64,000 nucleotides of DNA from Terfezia claveryi (Eukaryota > Ascomycota > Pezizomycetes > Pezizales > Pezizaceae): NCBI GenBank assembly GCA_015179025.1, contig WHUX01000144.1, forward strand, positions 62,001 through 126,000, written 5' to 3'. How positions within the stretch are numbered: position 1 is the stretch's first letter; the number at the start of each line of letters is the position of its first letter. Of this stretch, positions 9,956 to 21,452 are shown piece after piece. The notes beneath the pieces are model-generated. The model was given only the letters and a program-made list of their open reading frames with translations, was not told the origin of the DNA and did not search any database. A program made the position numbers and the translations under genes.

Positions 9956-10762
9956 TGGTTCAGGACAATATAGATACCAATAATGACTGTCAATTGTCCT
10001 GGATATTTCCTCCAGGCATCACCTGCGCACGTTGCAGGTGATGCAATGATGCCTGAACTATTCTCACAATCAACCTCCACAATGCTGGAGCAGACCTTTC
10101 AGAGCTTCAAACCTTTTCTCGAGTGCCTCTCTTATCATATCTCTGCTCCGGTGGCTTTAGCTACAGACTCAGTTGAACTAGAGCCAGTATCAGGATACTA
10201 AGTAAGCTGAAGCAAACATACTACTATTACTACATGAGGCACTTCAGCAAGAGTCCTCAACTCCACAATGCCCAGAGCAGACCTTTCAGAGCTTCAAACC
10301 TTTCCTCGAGTGCCTCTTTTGTGATATCTCTACGCCGGTGGCCTTAAGTACAGACCTAGTTGAACTAGAGCAAGTATACTCCTAATGTAAGCGGACTGAT
10401 TCTCCTCAGATCACGTGAGTATTCTGCGCCGGTCACGTGTTTTTTTGCTCCGGTTTTATATAAATGACGCTAAATGACGCTAACAGCTCCGGGAATCTTG
10501 GCACCGGAGCAGATTTCGGATCAGATTTCGGCGCAGTTTAGTACCAGACTCTCGCTCAGGAGAGGTTGGGACCGAGAACACTACAACCGTATCTGTGCGC
10601 AGCTAAGTCTAAAATATGCGCTAAATGTAAGACTTGCATATGGCTTGCATAAGTCCGTTCAATTCTTTTTGCCACCTAGCTGTATCTGTCAGAATATCGA
10701 GTGCAACTGGGCAAGATCTCAATATGGGAAAACTGGTGAATAACAATCCTTATCAATAAAAA
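9956..10762. repeat. Non-coding; ~180-bp direct duplication
   Basis: A block containing agacctttcagagcttcaaa is present at about 10086-10200 and again at about 10266-10380, both copies continuing into ctcgagtgcctct. A short hairpin (gcatcacctgc pairing with gcaggtgatgc) lies at 10016-10044. At 10470-10530 a segment with ctccgggaatcttggcaccg matches 26540-26590. No gene is supported. Confidence 0.7.
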
Positions 10763-13136
10763 TAGAGAAACCTCTCTATGATAATGATCCCAAAGCTAGG
10801 GAAGAACCACTCAGAGGTAAAAGGATGGAGGCCAATAGTCCTTTCCAATACAATAGGCAAGATTCCGGAGAAGCTAATAGCTGACGAGCTCCAACATACA
10901 ACAAACCTCTTCCATCCTCTACAATATGGCTCACGCAAAGGCAGATCAGCCATCGATGCAATGATGCTTACCATCTCAACAGCAGAAAAGGCCATTCAAG
11001 ATAAGAAGAAAGCCACGCTACTAGGAAAAGACATAGTTTCGGCATTCAATAACATAAGAACCAGCAAACTTCTGGACATCCTAGTTAAAAACAACATCCC
11101 ATACAGGACAGTACAGTTCATCAACAGGTTCCTACAACCTCAATCCTTTCCAGTACTCTGGGATGGCCATATTAGAGGAGAAGGATGGATAGACCAAGGG
11201 GCCCCCCAGGGCAGTCCGCTTTCACCAGTCCTCTGGCTTATATACATAGGCAACACCATCAACAGAGCTACACTTGTACACTCAAGCTCTCCATTGGGCC
11301 ACCTTAGAAGTACCAGAGCAAATACGATATTGGCAAGGATCCCAAAGCCGACACTCTATAGCATCCAGCTTTTCTCATACGTTGATGATATAAACCCTCT
11401 GATCACAAGCAGCCTCAGTACTAGAGCACACAACGAGCTAGTCAAGCAAGTTACCAATATACTAGACTCAGTAGCAAAAGAGGATAAACTCCAATGGGAT
11501 CCAAACAAGGAATCTAGGCTCGACTTCCACAACAAAGGCAAGATCGGTTACTGCAAGACTCTAAGAATCACGGTAGCCAGTAACTTCTCATGGAAAAGCC
11601 ATATCAAACAAAGGACACTCAAGGCATCTAGCATATTAAAGGTACTAACCAGCTTAGGCAACTAGAATAGAGGGTTAAGCCCAACGAGCCTTAGATCCCT
11701 TTACACAGGATGTATATGAAGCATCTTTACATGGGGAGCGGAGCTCTAGAATTCACAATATCAAGGACTCCTGCAACCTATGCAACGCCTCGAGTACCAA
11801 GCCCTATGGAAGATTACAGGAGGTTACCACAGCTCAAGCCATCAAACGCTAGGCTGGATCGCAAATGTTGAACCCCTCCAAGACAAGATAGAGGATATGA
11901 AGTGCTGCTGGGTAGCAAGAGTAATTAGAATAGGGGACCAGCAGGTAAGAGCCTATATCGAGGATGACATATCATGGCTGGCCAGCAGGAACCTACACTG
12001 GACAAGAACTCCAATATCAGAAGCCTTCCATCTAAGCGGGGTAGACCCTACAGAACTATCATGGGGCAACAGAGAGGACACAACACCCTTCCCACTGATC
12101 TATAGGGTAATTATAGACCCCAAATCCAAGCTCTCCAAGCACCTAGGTCATTGGGCAGTAGGCATAGGTTCAATCCAGTAGGAGGGTTGGAGAGTGTGCT
12201 ATACGGACGGCACGGGAAGAAAAGGTTTAGTAGCGAGTGGAGTCCACAGCGAGGACTAAACAGGAGGCTCCCCCGATGATTATGGAGATTACTTAGGAGA
12301 CCGAGCCATAGTAGCAGACGGCAAACTCTTCACTATGTAACTAGCCCTCCACAAGGAAGACGCGGATATGCTAGCAATCTTGTCAGACTCTCAAGCGGCA
12401 ATCCAAGCAGTCTACAACATGAGTTTAGGTTCCCCCCCCAGATCAGGCATCGAAAGCAGCATCAAGTCCCTCTTAACAAGCAACCTATACAGAGACATAC
12501 AGATATCTTAGGTTAGGGGCCACCTAGGTATCCCAGGTAATGAGAAGGCAGACCGGACCACAAGCCTGTAGTCGCATTTGGGAGAATTCATAGGCCAGGA
12601 ATGGACAGTTACAGAAGGGGGTCTCCAGGCATCCTCTAAAGCCAAGAGGAAGGAAGCAAGAACCAGAGTAGGGCATGGCATAAGAAGGACAGAATGGAAC
12701 TGCCACGCCCTCTCAGCCTACACTTGGTTATGATCAAACAGAGGTCCTCAGAAAAGCTAGCTCCACCATGTCGGTAAAGCAAACTCAGCAGTATGCACAT
12801 GTGGACACCCCACTGAGACAAGCGAGCATATCGTATTCAAGTGCCCACACTTCGATCATTACTGGAGAACACTTTTGGGGGAAAAGAGCAACTGGGAGGA
12901 TCTCGACAAACCGGAATGGAGAAAGGAGGGGGAGGAAACGTATGAGGCCATGGAGGCCTTTTTCGGGCTTTTATTCCAAGAGCTCACTTACTACACAGTC
13001 AATGTTTCACAGTCACGTCCTCAGGATCATTAGCCATCCAGTAGGCAAGCCCAGTCAGGCTCTCAAGTCATTGGCTAAGTCCGTTAGTGACAGCACGGGG
13101 TAGCATCTCTTTTGGGTTTTAGGGTTTTTATGGTTT

Positions 13137-13170
<34 letters not shown>

Positions 13171-13291
13171 TTTGTTTTGTTTTGTATTTACTCTGCGCAC
13201 GTCTGGCAGATTAACTTGCCTGACCCTTGAATCTACCGGGCTTCCGCGTGGCTCCTCATAGCCCCCCTATGGGGCTGCATAGGAGTACTGA

Positions 13292-13318
<27 letters not shown>
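10763..13318 (+). mobile_element. 5'-truncated Tad-like LINE (family 1)
   Basis: The body is flanked by the 12-bp duplication tatcaataaaaa (10751-10762 and 13319-13330), directly following a terminal A tract (13299-13318). The 5' end enters within RT, as expected from incomplete reverse transcription. Order is RT, connector, RNase H, C-terminal zinc knuckle, 3' UTR with an unusual ~31-T run at 13139-13169, then ...gagtatttaaaa. A partial copy of the same family lies at 36767-37608. Confidence 0.9.
10778..13110 (+). pseudogene. LINE ORF2: reverse transcriptase-RNase H, broken
   Basis: The first open part (10778-11665, 295 aa) shows non-LTR RT blocks: WRPIVLSNTIGKI, GSRKGRSAID, DIVSAFNNI (palm Asp), GAPQGSPLSPVLWLIYI and FSYVDD (catalytic pair). 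After stops at about 11662, 11717 and 11750 the thumb/connector continues (11780-12181). RNase H follows as CYTDGTG, LSDSQAAI and VRGHLGIPGNEKAD between about 12195 and 12570, with stops between them. The C-terminal zinc motif CTCGHPTETSEHIVFKC is near 12795-12850. Most stops (TAG for TGG or CAG, TGA for CGA) fit C-to-T or G-to-A change. The endonuclease and ORF1 are absent because of 5' truncation. This is a non-functional retrotransposon copy. Confidence 0.88.
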
Positions 13319-13322
<4 letters not shown>

Positions 13323-13330
13323 AATAAAAA
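13299..13330 (+). repeat. LINE A-tail and 3' target-site duplication
   Basis: A run of about 20 A ends at 13318 and is followed by tatcaataaaaa (13319-13330), identical to 10751-10762. Confidence 0.88.
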
Positions 13331-13365
13331 GTGAATCATACAGTAGTAGTTACTTAGAACCAGTC

Positions 13366-13477
13366 GGAAGGGTCTCAAGCAGAACACGCTAATAATTTTA
13401 CTATCTCATAAAGGAAAAGCAGCAGCATAGATATCTAGCTGTTTTAGAATGCAGAAAAGGGGCTTGTCATGACGAGG
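13366..13477 (+). repeat. MULE left TIR
   Basis: About 112 bp complementary to 15860-15971, with the 8-bp target duplication aaccagtc immediately to the left. Confidence 0.88.
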
Positions 13478-13508
13478 CATCACCACATCTATTCCCGTCT
13501 ATTCCTAT

Positions 13509-15730
13509 TTACAATTCCCATGGCCTATGTCTATTTACAATATCTTCAGCACGAACACTTGTCAGACTACCCAACGTGACCTGTACATGATTAGTCCATT
13601 CTTCCATTCGCTGACTTTGTACTGTATCGTCGTCTAGGTTAAGCTGATCCATCAACTCATATGCTGAATAAAGCTGCTGTTGTACCTGCTCAAAGCTTTT
13701 TCGTACCCAACTAATAATATTTGCTCTCTTAGCATTTCGCCCACTACACTCATTTACAACCCACATAGTGCCCATAGTCTCATACACTTCCATACCACAC
13801 TCCTTAAACATCATCAAGTACCTCTTCCACTGCACTGGAGTCAACACTTTGATTTTAGTATCAAGATGGAAGATGTGTCGGCATGGAAGCAAGTATTGTC
13901 TGTGAAACTTGCAATAATACCGTAAATTCTCATCAAACCTAGGCAACTCCTTTCTCTTCGCTATGCGCTCCTCAACAGCATCAAGCTCACAGGCAAGTAA
14001 TTTCTGAATAGGAACTGGCAGCTGACCTATTTCAGCATACTGTTTTGTACAAACAGCAAGTTTGCGATTTCGGAAGTGACTTTTAGCCAGTTCAGCTCGG
14101 TTGTCAACATCATTCGCAGTATCCATGATATTTAAAATCATGCCATAAATTCCATGCGATGCCACTTGCCCTTTGGATAGCCCTGCACTAGACTTCAGCT
14201 TGCGATGCCATGCCTCACAGGCATTTGTAGTAGTGGCTTAAAGGAGGAAAGGGCTATGCTGCCGAGCATACATTGCCCACTTAGGTGCATTCTAAAGCCA
14301 GTAGGTGTGAATATATTTTGCAGTTTCTTCGTCAGTAGCTGCAATTACCTCTTCACACAGCTCACGATTTTTGATCTCAGTGAAGCAGTACATAGCATGC
14401 TTGGGAAGCTGGTATATAGACTTGTAGGCATTAGAGCCAAGTCGCCGGAGGATCGTTCGGTTGGAGTGAACTGAGCAAAGAAGATGAGCTACCTCCTGCT
14501 TACCCACATTGAGACCTAGAATTGCCAGGTGGATTGCATGCTATTCAATTGCAGAATCATTGGTCATGATATAACGTGGCTGCTATTTACCTAAATGGAC
14601 ATTAGTATAAGCTTAATCTAGGATATTCTAGACTATTCGGGGGTTGGCGGTCTTATATGGCAGGTTCATATAGAGGGTTCATATGGCAGGTTCATATAGA
14701 GAGAGGTCTTGCTAAAATTCATACATACTACTGCACCACTGCTTAATATGCCTTAATCCTTCAGCAATGATATCTCCATTCTCTCGCTCAACAACCAAGT
14801 GCATGGTCGGTATCTATATATTATACTCATTACGAACAAGAAATGAGAACATGTTATGACCCTATAGATTGAGCTTATGTGTAGCATCAAATTGCGTAAA
14901 CCAGCCTTGCCTTTGCAGTATTGAAAGCCTTGTAGGATGAGCAAAAACTAATCCCCATCTTTGCTCCTTCTTACTATCGACTACATACAGCTATTCAAAT
15001 AACCATCCGCGTTCCTTTAATAAACTGCAAGCATAAAGAATATCATCCTTAAACAGCTTGCCATATAGAAGTGCCCGTAGGTCTGCTGACCCCAATCCCC
15101 GCTTTAGATTTATAATATCTTTTCTATATAATGAATTCATTAGCTATATTATACCTCATTAATGAAGAGTCATACAAATGTTTTCAAAGATGAGCCACTA
15201 AGCTTTTTCAGCCGCTTAGCGCCTTCATATGTACTAGTACCACGGATAGCATGATAAATCTAAGAAGTAGAGTAATTTTTGACTGCTTCAGACTTGATAT
15301 ATCCTACTAATATACTTGGTTTTTTTATCCGGAAGCTCTCCTCAATATCATGGGTATGGGTATATTCATCTAGGCGCTCAACGGTAACAGCTGTGCCATC
15401 AACTAGACGCGAGACCTTAATTCGGACATTGCAAAGGTTGGCATTTCGAATACTGCTTTACCAGCGTTTAATAACCTTACCATCGGTATCCGCAACTTGA
15501 GCTACACTTGACTTTCTGCTTTTTTGAAGTCTGCACTCATATTTCTGAACACGTACTATACCATAAGCTTGCAGCAGCTCTTGCTAAAGCTTTGAATAAA
15601 CCGAATCCACATATGGCCATATCTCGTCAAATATTTGGGGTGGTATTGTAACTGGTTTGCTGAGCTCAAACAATATAGTGCAGTAGTGGAGAGCATCAGC
15701 AGAGATTGGCATCATGGCTTCGGTAGACAT
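13509..15730 (-). pseudogene. MULE transposase with SWIM zinc finger, broken
   Basis: The probable start is the ATG at 15730 (MSTEAMMPISADALHYC). The N-terminal DNA-binding part spans about 15730-15130, the MULE catalytic region about 15100-14250 (WFTQFDATHKLN, GLNVGKQEVAHLLCSVHSNR), and the open C-terminal 218 aa covers 14165-13509. The C-terminal part has YYCKFHRQYLLPCRHIFHL, a SWIM zinc finger in which the first Cys of the expected CxC is Tyr. Stops are mostly TAG with some TAA and TGA; several replace positions where Trp or Gln would be expected, fitting C-to-T or G-to-A decay. A 16-17 bp tandem repeat (about six copies of ggtgatattgtatagc) precedes the start at 15748-15842. Confidence 0.85.
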
Positions 15731-15859
15731 TTTGATTTGTTGATGGTGATATTGTATAGCGGTGATATTGTATAACAGTGATATTGTATAGTGGTGATAT
15801 TGTATAATAGTGATATTGTATAGCGGTGATATTGTATAGTAGGAATAGATGTGGGTATA

Positions 15860-15971
15860 CCTCATTATGACGAGCTCCTTTTCTGCATTCTAAAACAGCT
15901 AGATATCTATGCTGCTACTTTTCCTTTATGAGATAGTAAAATTATTAGCGTGTTCTGCTTGAGACCCTTCC
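15860..15971 (-). repeat. MULE right TIR
   Basis: Complement of 13366-13477 with about five mismatches; followed by aaccagtc at 15972-15979. Confidence 0.88.
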
Positions 15972-16239
15972 AACCAGTCACAACGACAGTAGAATAAGTC
16001 ACAATTGTAGCCAAGGTTGTCTATCTTCCCACATGTAGTAACGCTGCTATAATAAAAGGGAAGATCAAAAAATTTTGACAAGGACTTTTATTCACCAGTT
16101 TTCCCGGTATGACAAGTTAGCAACATGGCAACACAGAGCTCAAGTACTGGTAAGACACCTGTGGTTAATCCTTTCAGTTCCTAATTAATTGGAAAAGTAA
16201 AAAAAAATATATTGAAAAAAGAAAAAAGAAAAAAAATTC

Positions 16240-16773
16240 AGCCCTGACGCTCTCGGAGAATTGCTTTAATCTCAGACAATTGCACCGTTAGGAGATCCAC
16301 GTTCAGCTTAAGCTTTTTATCTAAAGAGGCCTTGAGCTTCTAGTTGCTGGCATCAACTTTTTTGTTGATCTCCTGGTTGCTGGCATCAAATTTTTTGTTG
16401 ATCTCCTGATTGATATAGTAATAGGAGAACAAGTATAAAGTATCAATTAGTAACTGTAAAGTGTATGTACTAACCTGGGACATTACTTACGCCTCCAAAA
16501 CCATAGGCCATCATAAAGCTCAGCTGCATCCAAGCATTCGACTGAATATCCACCTTATCAGTCAACCAGTATTCATAAGCCTGGGCATTCTATGCCTACA
16601 TATATGTTAAAAGATATCACCTGTAACTCATCTCTTCCTTGTATTGAACTTACCGAGAAGGTTGTATTGGCTGAACTTTCTAAGTGGATTCTAGTACGTC
16701 GAAGTGGATTCATAAGATAGTCTGGACACCTGAAACGGGAGTAGGGAGCCTGAAGAGGGTTAATGAGGCGCAT
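16240..16773 (-). pseudogene. Unknown small gene with two short introns, one stop-bearing
   Basis: On the minus strand an ATG at 16773 opens a first exon (MRLINPLQAPYSRFRCPDYL...ANTTFS). A candidate intron follows, gtaagttcaatac...atatatgtag, of about 57 nt. Exon 2 reads A-stop-NAQAYEYWLTDKVDIQSNAWMQ... ending FMMAYGFGG. A second candidate intron (gtaagtaatg...ctaattg...tcag, about 90 nt) has good 5', branch-like and 3' sites. Exon 3 has a Lys/Asp-rich heptad-like segment with EINKKFDASN repeated once, a TAG, then LKLNVDLLTVQLSEIKAILRERQG and a stop at about 16240. The family is unknown; a coiled-coil is likely in exon 3. The intron structure is my inference from splice signals. The two internal TAGs could be Gln or Trp codons changed by C-to-T or G-to-A. 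Confidence 0.5.
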
Positions 16774-16884
16774 TTTTCAGCAGAGAGTATTGCTAGATTA
16801 GCTGGATAGTATCGCTGGATGGATCAAAACTTAGGCTGAATTGATATTGCTGCGATGAAAGTAAAAAGAAGTAAAAAAAAGTGT

Positions 16885-16900
16885 GGGGTTTATATAGGCA
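16885..16900 (-). promoter_or_regulatory. TATA box candidate upstream of unknown gene
   Basis: Minus-strand cctatataaaccccac lies about 115-125 bp before the ATG at 16773 and is followed by a T-rich run. It is a plausible core promoter for the intron-containing pseudogene. Confidence 0.4.
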
Positions 16901-17255
16901 TTTGCGTTGGCTGCCGAGCATTACGCTAAGCCCGACAGGATACGCCAAGCCCGACAGGATACGCACGCCAAGCCTGACTGATACACCAGCCCGACAGAAA
17001 TATTGATGTTTCACAATAGACTTGTGATCGCAACTATCGGTACGAATTGCCACCCAGACTTAGCCACTTCCATCACTTGAATCCACCAAGGCTTACAACT
17101 CAAAAAATCCACCGCAACTCAAATACTTCTTCTCCTTCGGTTTCTCCATCAATCAACCAACCATATCAATGAGCGGAAACCCTCTCCTCCACACACGAGT
17201 TAGATAACCACTGGCAAGTCACTTTCCAAAATCGAAAAACCCCGACGAGATAATT

Positions 17256-17268
17256 ACTCATTGCTGCT
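17256..17268 (+). repeat. Target-site duplication of LINE family 2
   Basis: actcattgctgct is repeated at 19149-19161 just after the A tract. Confidence 0.82.
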
Positions 17269-18312
17269 TGGGACGACTTCGGTAAGCCATACAGGCAGCA
17301 AGATAACCCAAAGGAGGATGGATTTACGTCAGTGTTGTCGGCTATCCGGAGTAAGGCAGAAGTGATTAGGGAAGAGTTGACAGAAGTCATTAGTGTAGGA
17401 GGGGTTTGCGGGGAGTTCGAGGTGCCAGTGGTGGACTTAGGCCTCGGTAGTAAAGAGGGTCCGGAGATCTGGGCAGAAAAGATTGCTGGAGCAAGGGAAG
17501 ACTCAGTAGTAGTCTACACTGACGGAAGCATGAGTGAGGAGGGAAAAGTAGGAGGAGCTTGGAGCTCGGCAGGGGGGACATCAGAGGGGAGCGTGGGACT
17601 AGGACGATTGTCCACGGTATGGGATGGCGAGGTGGCGGGTATCAGAAAAGCTATTGAGAATTGTCCAAGGGATTGGAAGATTCTGATACTCACGGACTCA
17701 ACAGCGGCTATGGCCGCGGTGAGGAAGACAGGGAGAAGAGGAAAAGCGAGGACTGCGGAGTTACAAAAGGCAGTCGCTGGGATCAGAGAGAGGCAAGGGC
17801 GATTGGGGGTAGACGCGGTCAGAGTCGGCTGGGTTAAGGCTCATGTTGGCATTGATGGCAACGAGAAAGCAGATTCCCTAGCAAAGGAGGGAGCTGAAAG
17901 AAGAGAACCGGAGGAGCCTCAAATCACGGAGGGGGGCCTCAAGCAGGAGTGGAAGAGGATGAGAGCAAGAGAGAGGAAAGTAGCCGGAACAGGAGGAGGA
18001 AGAGTGATCAGGTGGAGCAGGAAGGCTCGGATTAACTATGTGCACTGCCCGACGGGGAAAGGTAATCTTCAATCCTGGAGATAGATTATAGATGACACTA
18101 TAGACCCGACTTGCCGAACGTGTGGAAGACATGTCGAGACAGGCAGCCACGTAGTGCTAGTCTGTCCGCGTGGTGAGGAAATCGGACGGAGATGGGGGAA
18201 TTGGGAGGACATGGACAATAGGAAGAGGTGGTTGAAGAAGGTGAAGGACGGAGGAGAAGAATACGTGGTAGATCTGGTTGAGACGTTTTTCTCAAGGATA
18301 GACCTAGCCTAG
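17269..18312 (+). pseudogene. LINE ORF2 C-terminus: RNase H and zinc motif
   Basis: The frame is open from the insertion junction (WDDFGKPYRQQDNPKEDG) through 18084. RNase H catalytic residues are visible: VVYTDGSMS, STVWDGEVAG (Glu), LILTDSTAAM and KAHVGIDGNEKADSLAKEGA. A TAG at 18082-18084 (Gln expected) interrupts before CRTCGRHVETGSHVVLVC, the C-terminal zinc knuckle typical of fungal Tad-like ORF2. The natural stop is near 18310. Because the RT is missing, this copy cannot move. RNase H would remove RNA from the cDNA hybrid in an intact element. GC content is clearly higher than in the flanking DNA and only one stop was seen, suggesting a comparatively young insertion. Confidence 0.88.
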
Positions 18313-19148
18313 TAAGAGGTGCTCGCACTGGGAGCAATCCGTAGGAGCAGACGGATCCCCAGGTTGATGCGAGAAGGAAAAGAAACCCTACCTCACCTTG
18401 TTGTTCTTGCCAGCGTGATCGCAGTGGCTTCAGTTGGCTGATCGCGGCATTGAATTTACCAGACTCCAGAGGTAGAGGGCAGTCTCCATGGTAGAGGGAA
18501 GTAAGGAAGGATGCGAAGGTTGTGTATCGATTTTGTTCTTGACCTCGGCCTAGGAGGCATTGCCTTGGGCAACCCTTAACCAAGGATAGGAAGCACCCCA
18601 GCCTCATCTTGTTGTTCTTGCCAGCGTGATCGCAGTGGCTTCAGTTGGCTGATCGCGGCGTTGAATTTAGACGCAACAAGGTGAGGTAAGGGCTCTCCCG
18701 ACTCCAGAGGTAGAGGGCAGTCTCCATGGTAGAGGGCAGTCTCCATGGTAGAGGGAAGTAAGGAAGGATGCGAAGGTTGTGTATCTGGTGTGGGGTAGAA
18801 GGAAGAAAGTAAGTAGAGGGAAGATTAGGAAGGGGGGTGGGGCCAAGGGTATCGTGCGCCAAGGTTGCCATAGCAGTCACGGTAACATGGCACGAGGGGA
18901 GTACAACCAAGGTAGTTAGGAGGACTAAAGGAAAGGGGAGGGCCGGTAGGGGCGTTGCGGCGGAGGAGTTTATTTATTAGGGGACGGGCTGGTTAGGGGA
19001 GGAAGGTATATTTCTTAGGTTGGGAGGCAGGGCGTTTAAGCAACTTGTTGTCCCGTGAGAAACCAAACCTTCAAAGGGGCGGAACGGGGCCGTCTCATAG
19101 CCTTAGGATCCATAGACGTACAGACTTCAAAAAAAAAAAAAAAAAAGA
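17269..19148 (+). mobile_element. 5'-truncated LINE (family 2)
   Basis: The body enters within the ORF2 C-terminal region at 17269, contains RNase H and a zinc motif, then an ~800-bp 3' UTR ending in an A tract (about 19128-19146). The 13-bp duplication actcattgctgct flanks it. The UTR holds a near-exact duplication: ttgttcttgccagcgtgatc near 18399-18450 recurs near 18611-18660, with agtctccatggtagaggg copies at about 18480, 18718 and 18738. A tiny copy of its 3' end may lie at 42081-42132. Confidence 0.88.
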
Positions 19149-19161
19149 ACTCATTGCTGCT

Positions 19162-20240
19162 AATTATGATGTGTTGGCTCGGCAATAGTTTTTATTTGTA
19201 ATTATTAATTTTTTGTATGGGAGACCGGTTCGGAATGGTGCCTTGGCGCGTGGCACCAAAATCGCATGTGTCGCTACGTAGTGCCGACGGAGGCCTTCTA
19301 GTATTGTATGAAGATTGTTTATAACTGGCAACTTCATGCCTCGGATGAACAGATGTATCCAACAAATAAGAAATATATGTACGGAATCTACGGATGTGCG
19401 AGAGTCCTGGTATGTGCGAACATATGTGTGGATGGGTGTATATCTGTATCAGGTCTATATGTATACATCTATATGTGCCAAAGCCATGCTGTATGATGTT
19501 GGGTGATGAGTTGAGGAGTAGTGACATGCACTCGGTTATTGACTTGCTCGTTTTACGTTAAGAATAGCAAACACACTCATATCTCAAATATATGCTTAAT
19601 TCAGACATCTCGAGCATGAGCTAATTCGACGTCTGGAGCAAGCTAATATAATGTAGACAATGTCTCTTGAGTATGCTAGCCATAAAGTTGCGGTGGATGA
19701 CCTACCTTAGTGGTTAAGGCAGATGGCCTGCCATAAAGTCACTGCGGGTAACCTGCCATACCTTAATGGTTAAGGGATCTGGGGATTCGCGGGTTTTTAC
19801 TGGGGGTTGAGAATTTCAATATTAAGCGTTTAAAAATGGATTTAATGCTAACACTGACATTTTACTTAGATGGTATGTCTGCAAGCTGCCTCACAATGCA
19901 CCTTCACCTCCGCTTATAATCCATAGCGCCACCTTATATCGAGCCTGCAACCACGGTCATATCGAGTCTTTACGTAGCCTCATATCGAGTCTCTATGCAG
20001 CCTCATAACGAGCCTCCAACAAGCCTTATATCGAGCATGCAGCCTGGCTCATACCGTGCGTCCAACCATACCTCCCATACCCCCCATATCCCCCCCCCCC
20101 CCCACTATACCAGAGCGACCGCCTAATTATACTCCATAGGGCCTATACCACCGTCTCCATACCGTCCATACCCGCCATACCCCCCCTCTTTAGACTCAGA
20201 ACGACCGGCTAATTAAAAGCCTCGATCTTTTTTACTAGAC
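19162..20240. other. Non-coding with tRNA-like and short repeats
   Basis: No gene is supported. Near 19703-19790 two A-box-like words (cttagtggttaaggc and cttaatggttaaggg) resemble the D arm of Ser/Leu tRNAs and are followed by a weak B-box-like word and a T5 run. Between about 19910 and 20060 a diverged ~30-bp unit with 'catatcgagcct' recurs five or six times. A C14 run ends near 20103. Confidence 0.45.
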
Positions 20241-20790
20241 CTAATGTGGTAGGAGATTATAATAGTCCTCTCGCAGGGACTTATTTTCCTCTGTTTCTAG
20301 AGTAGCCATCTGTTGAATTAACCTTGGATGTGACTTTGCGAAAAAGGTTGCTTCGAGGAAGCCACGAAGAAAGGTCAAGCCGGAAAGTGACCGACACCGG
20401 GACAATGCAACATATACTAGGGGTATTGACGATGCTATCTTTCCGACCCTCCTCTCCTCTTGTGTTAGCCAGCGGATCCCTTGGATTTGGGCCCCTTTAT
20501 TGTCTTCTTCAATCCATCGGCGCATCAGACCGGGCTTGTACTTGGTTGGGGCGGCATGCAGGACTACCGCCTGTGTTTTGGTTGTTGCCTTCCCTTTGCC
20601 TTTGTCTTTTGGTGGTTGTAGAGCGTGTGGTGTCTTGGAGTTCGAAGGTTTATTGTTCGGGGGTGTGTCTTTTGGTGGTTGTGGAGCGTGTGGTCAGCTT
20701 CCAGAGAGGGCCCTCCCTTCTCCAGTATTAATCTCATCATGATCTCCCTGCCCTCCTGGGTAGGTATACTCGGACTCATCTTTCGATCAT
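20241..20790 (-). pseudogene. LINE ORF1-like (gag-like) remnant
   Basis: The minus strand has an upstream piece (20779-20564) rich in His/Lys/Arg and, in a shifted frame (about 20580-20241), LHAAPTKYKPGLMRRWIEED followed by IQGIRWLTQEERRVGKIASS. From memory, this tyrosine/lysine...RRW...IRWL...RRxGK pattern is characteristic of the gag-like ORF1 of fungal Tad-type LINEs. A frameshift separates the two pieces and the homology fades after IASSIPLVYVALSR. No A tract or duplication was recognised, so its element boundaries are unknown. Confidence 0.5.
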
Positions 20791-20799
20791 AAAGGGTTT

Positions 20800-21452
20800 G
20801 AGTGACCTGTCATCCTAAATAGCACTTGCACGTAGTGGGGTGGGGCGTTAATGCCACTATATTAGGAATGATACTTTCGTACCTGATGAGAATAAATGCG
20901 CCCTTTGCACCTTAAGCCCCTCGCTAAAGCTTTGCTCACTTCCGTGCGGACTATGCTTCCCTGCATCTTGGTGAGTTGCTTTCTCTGCCCTGGCCCCCCC
21001 GGGCCCCCCCAGGTACATTTCGACCGCCGGGAGTCATCACCTTAGCTACTGTCCCACGGTGAATGCTGGCCTATTATATATGACTGAGGGTGCTTCTCTA
21101 TGACGAGTTGCTGTCTCTGCCCTAACCCGACCCCAGGGGCATTTCGACCCTCTACAGCCTTCGACTGTTAGGGGCCCCCACCAGGACTCGAAGGACGAGT
21201 GTAGCAGTTAAGACTATCAGTCGAGTGACACGTACCTGAGTTGAATAGGGAAAGGTGGCCTTCCGCTGTCACCACTGCAGGGGGTGAGCACGCTGCGATG
21301 AATTCCCGAGGTCCCTACCAGGATTCGAAGGGGGGTTTAACACTTGAGACTGCCTTGATGCTGGGTTTACACGAGTAGCTGCGAAGGATAGAGCATGAAG
21401 TTAAAGAAAGGGGGGAAAGTGAATGGGACCGACCCCGGCTTTAGAACCGTCC
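20800..21452. other. No gene; paired T-arm-like words
   Basis: I see only decayed sequence. 'gagttgctntctctgccct' occurs near 20970 and 21110. Minus-strand ccttcgagtcctggtggggg (about 21175-21194) and ccttcgaatcctggtaggga (about 21306-21328) resemble the T arm and 3' acceptor of tRNAs and may be tRNA or SINE remnants. Confidence 0.4.

Larger units (their letters stand above)
13366..15971 (-). mobile_element. MULE (Mutator-like) DNA transposon, complete ends
   Basis: Terminal inverted repeats of about 112 bp (13366-13477 and 15860-15971; about five mismatches) begin ggaagggtctcaagcagaac. The 8-bp duplication aaccagtc flanks them at 13358-13365 and 15972-15979. A single long coding region on the minus strand (15730 to 13509) carries a SWIM-type MULE transposase with many stops. 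The element is 2606 bp and inserted immediately beside the LINE that ends at 13318. Confidence 0.9.

Noticed and set aside
18098..18910. Minus-strand frames opposite LINE family 2 RNase H and 3' UTR
   Set aside because: Shadows of GC-rich LINE sequence and its duplicated UTR.
21173..21330. tRNA genes on minus from ccttcgaatcctggt words
   Set aside because: Only the T-arm/acceptor side resembles tRNA; no A box or closed cloverleaf could be traced.
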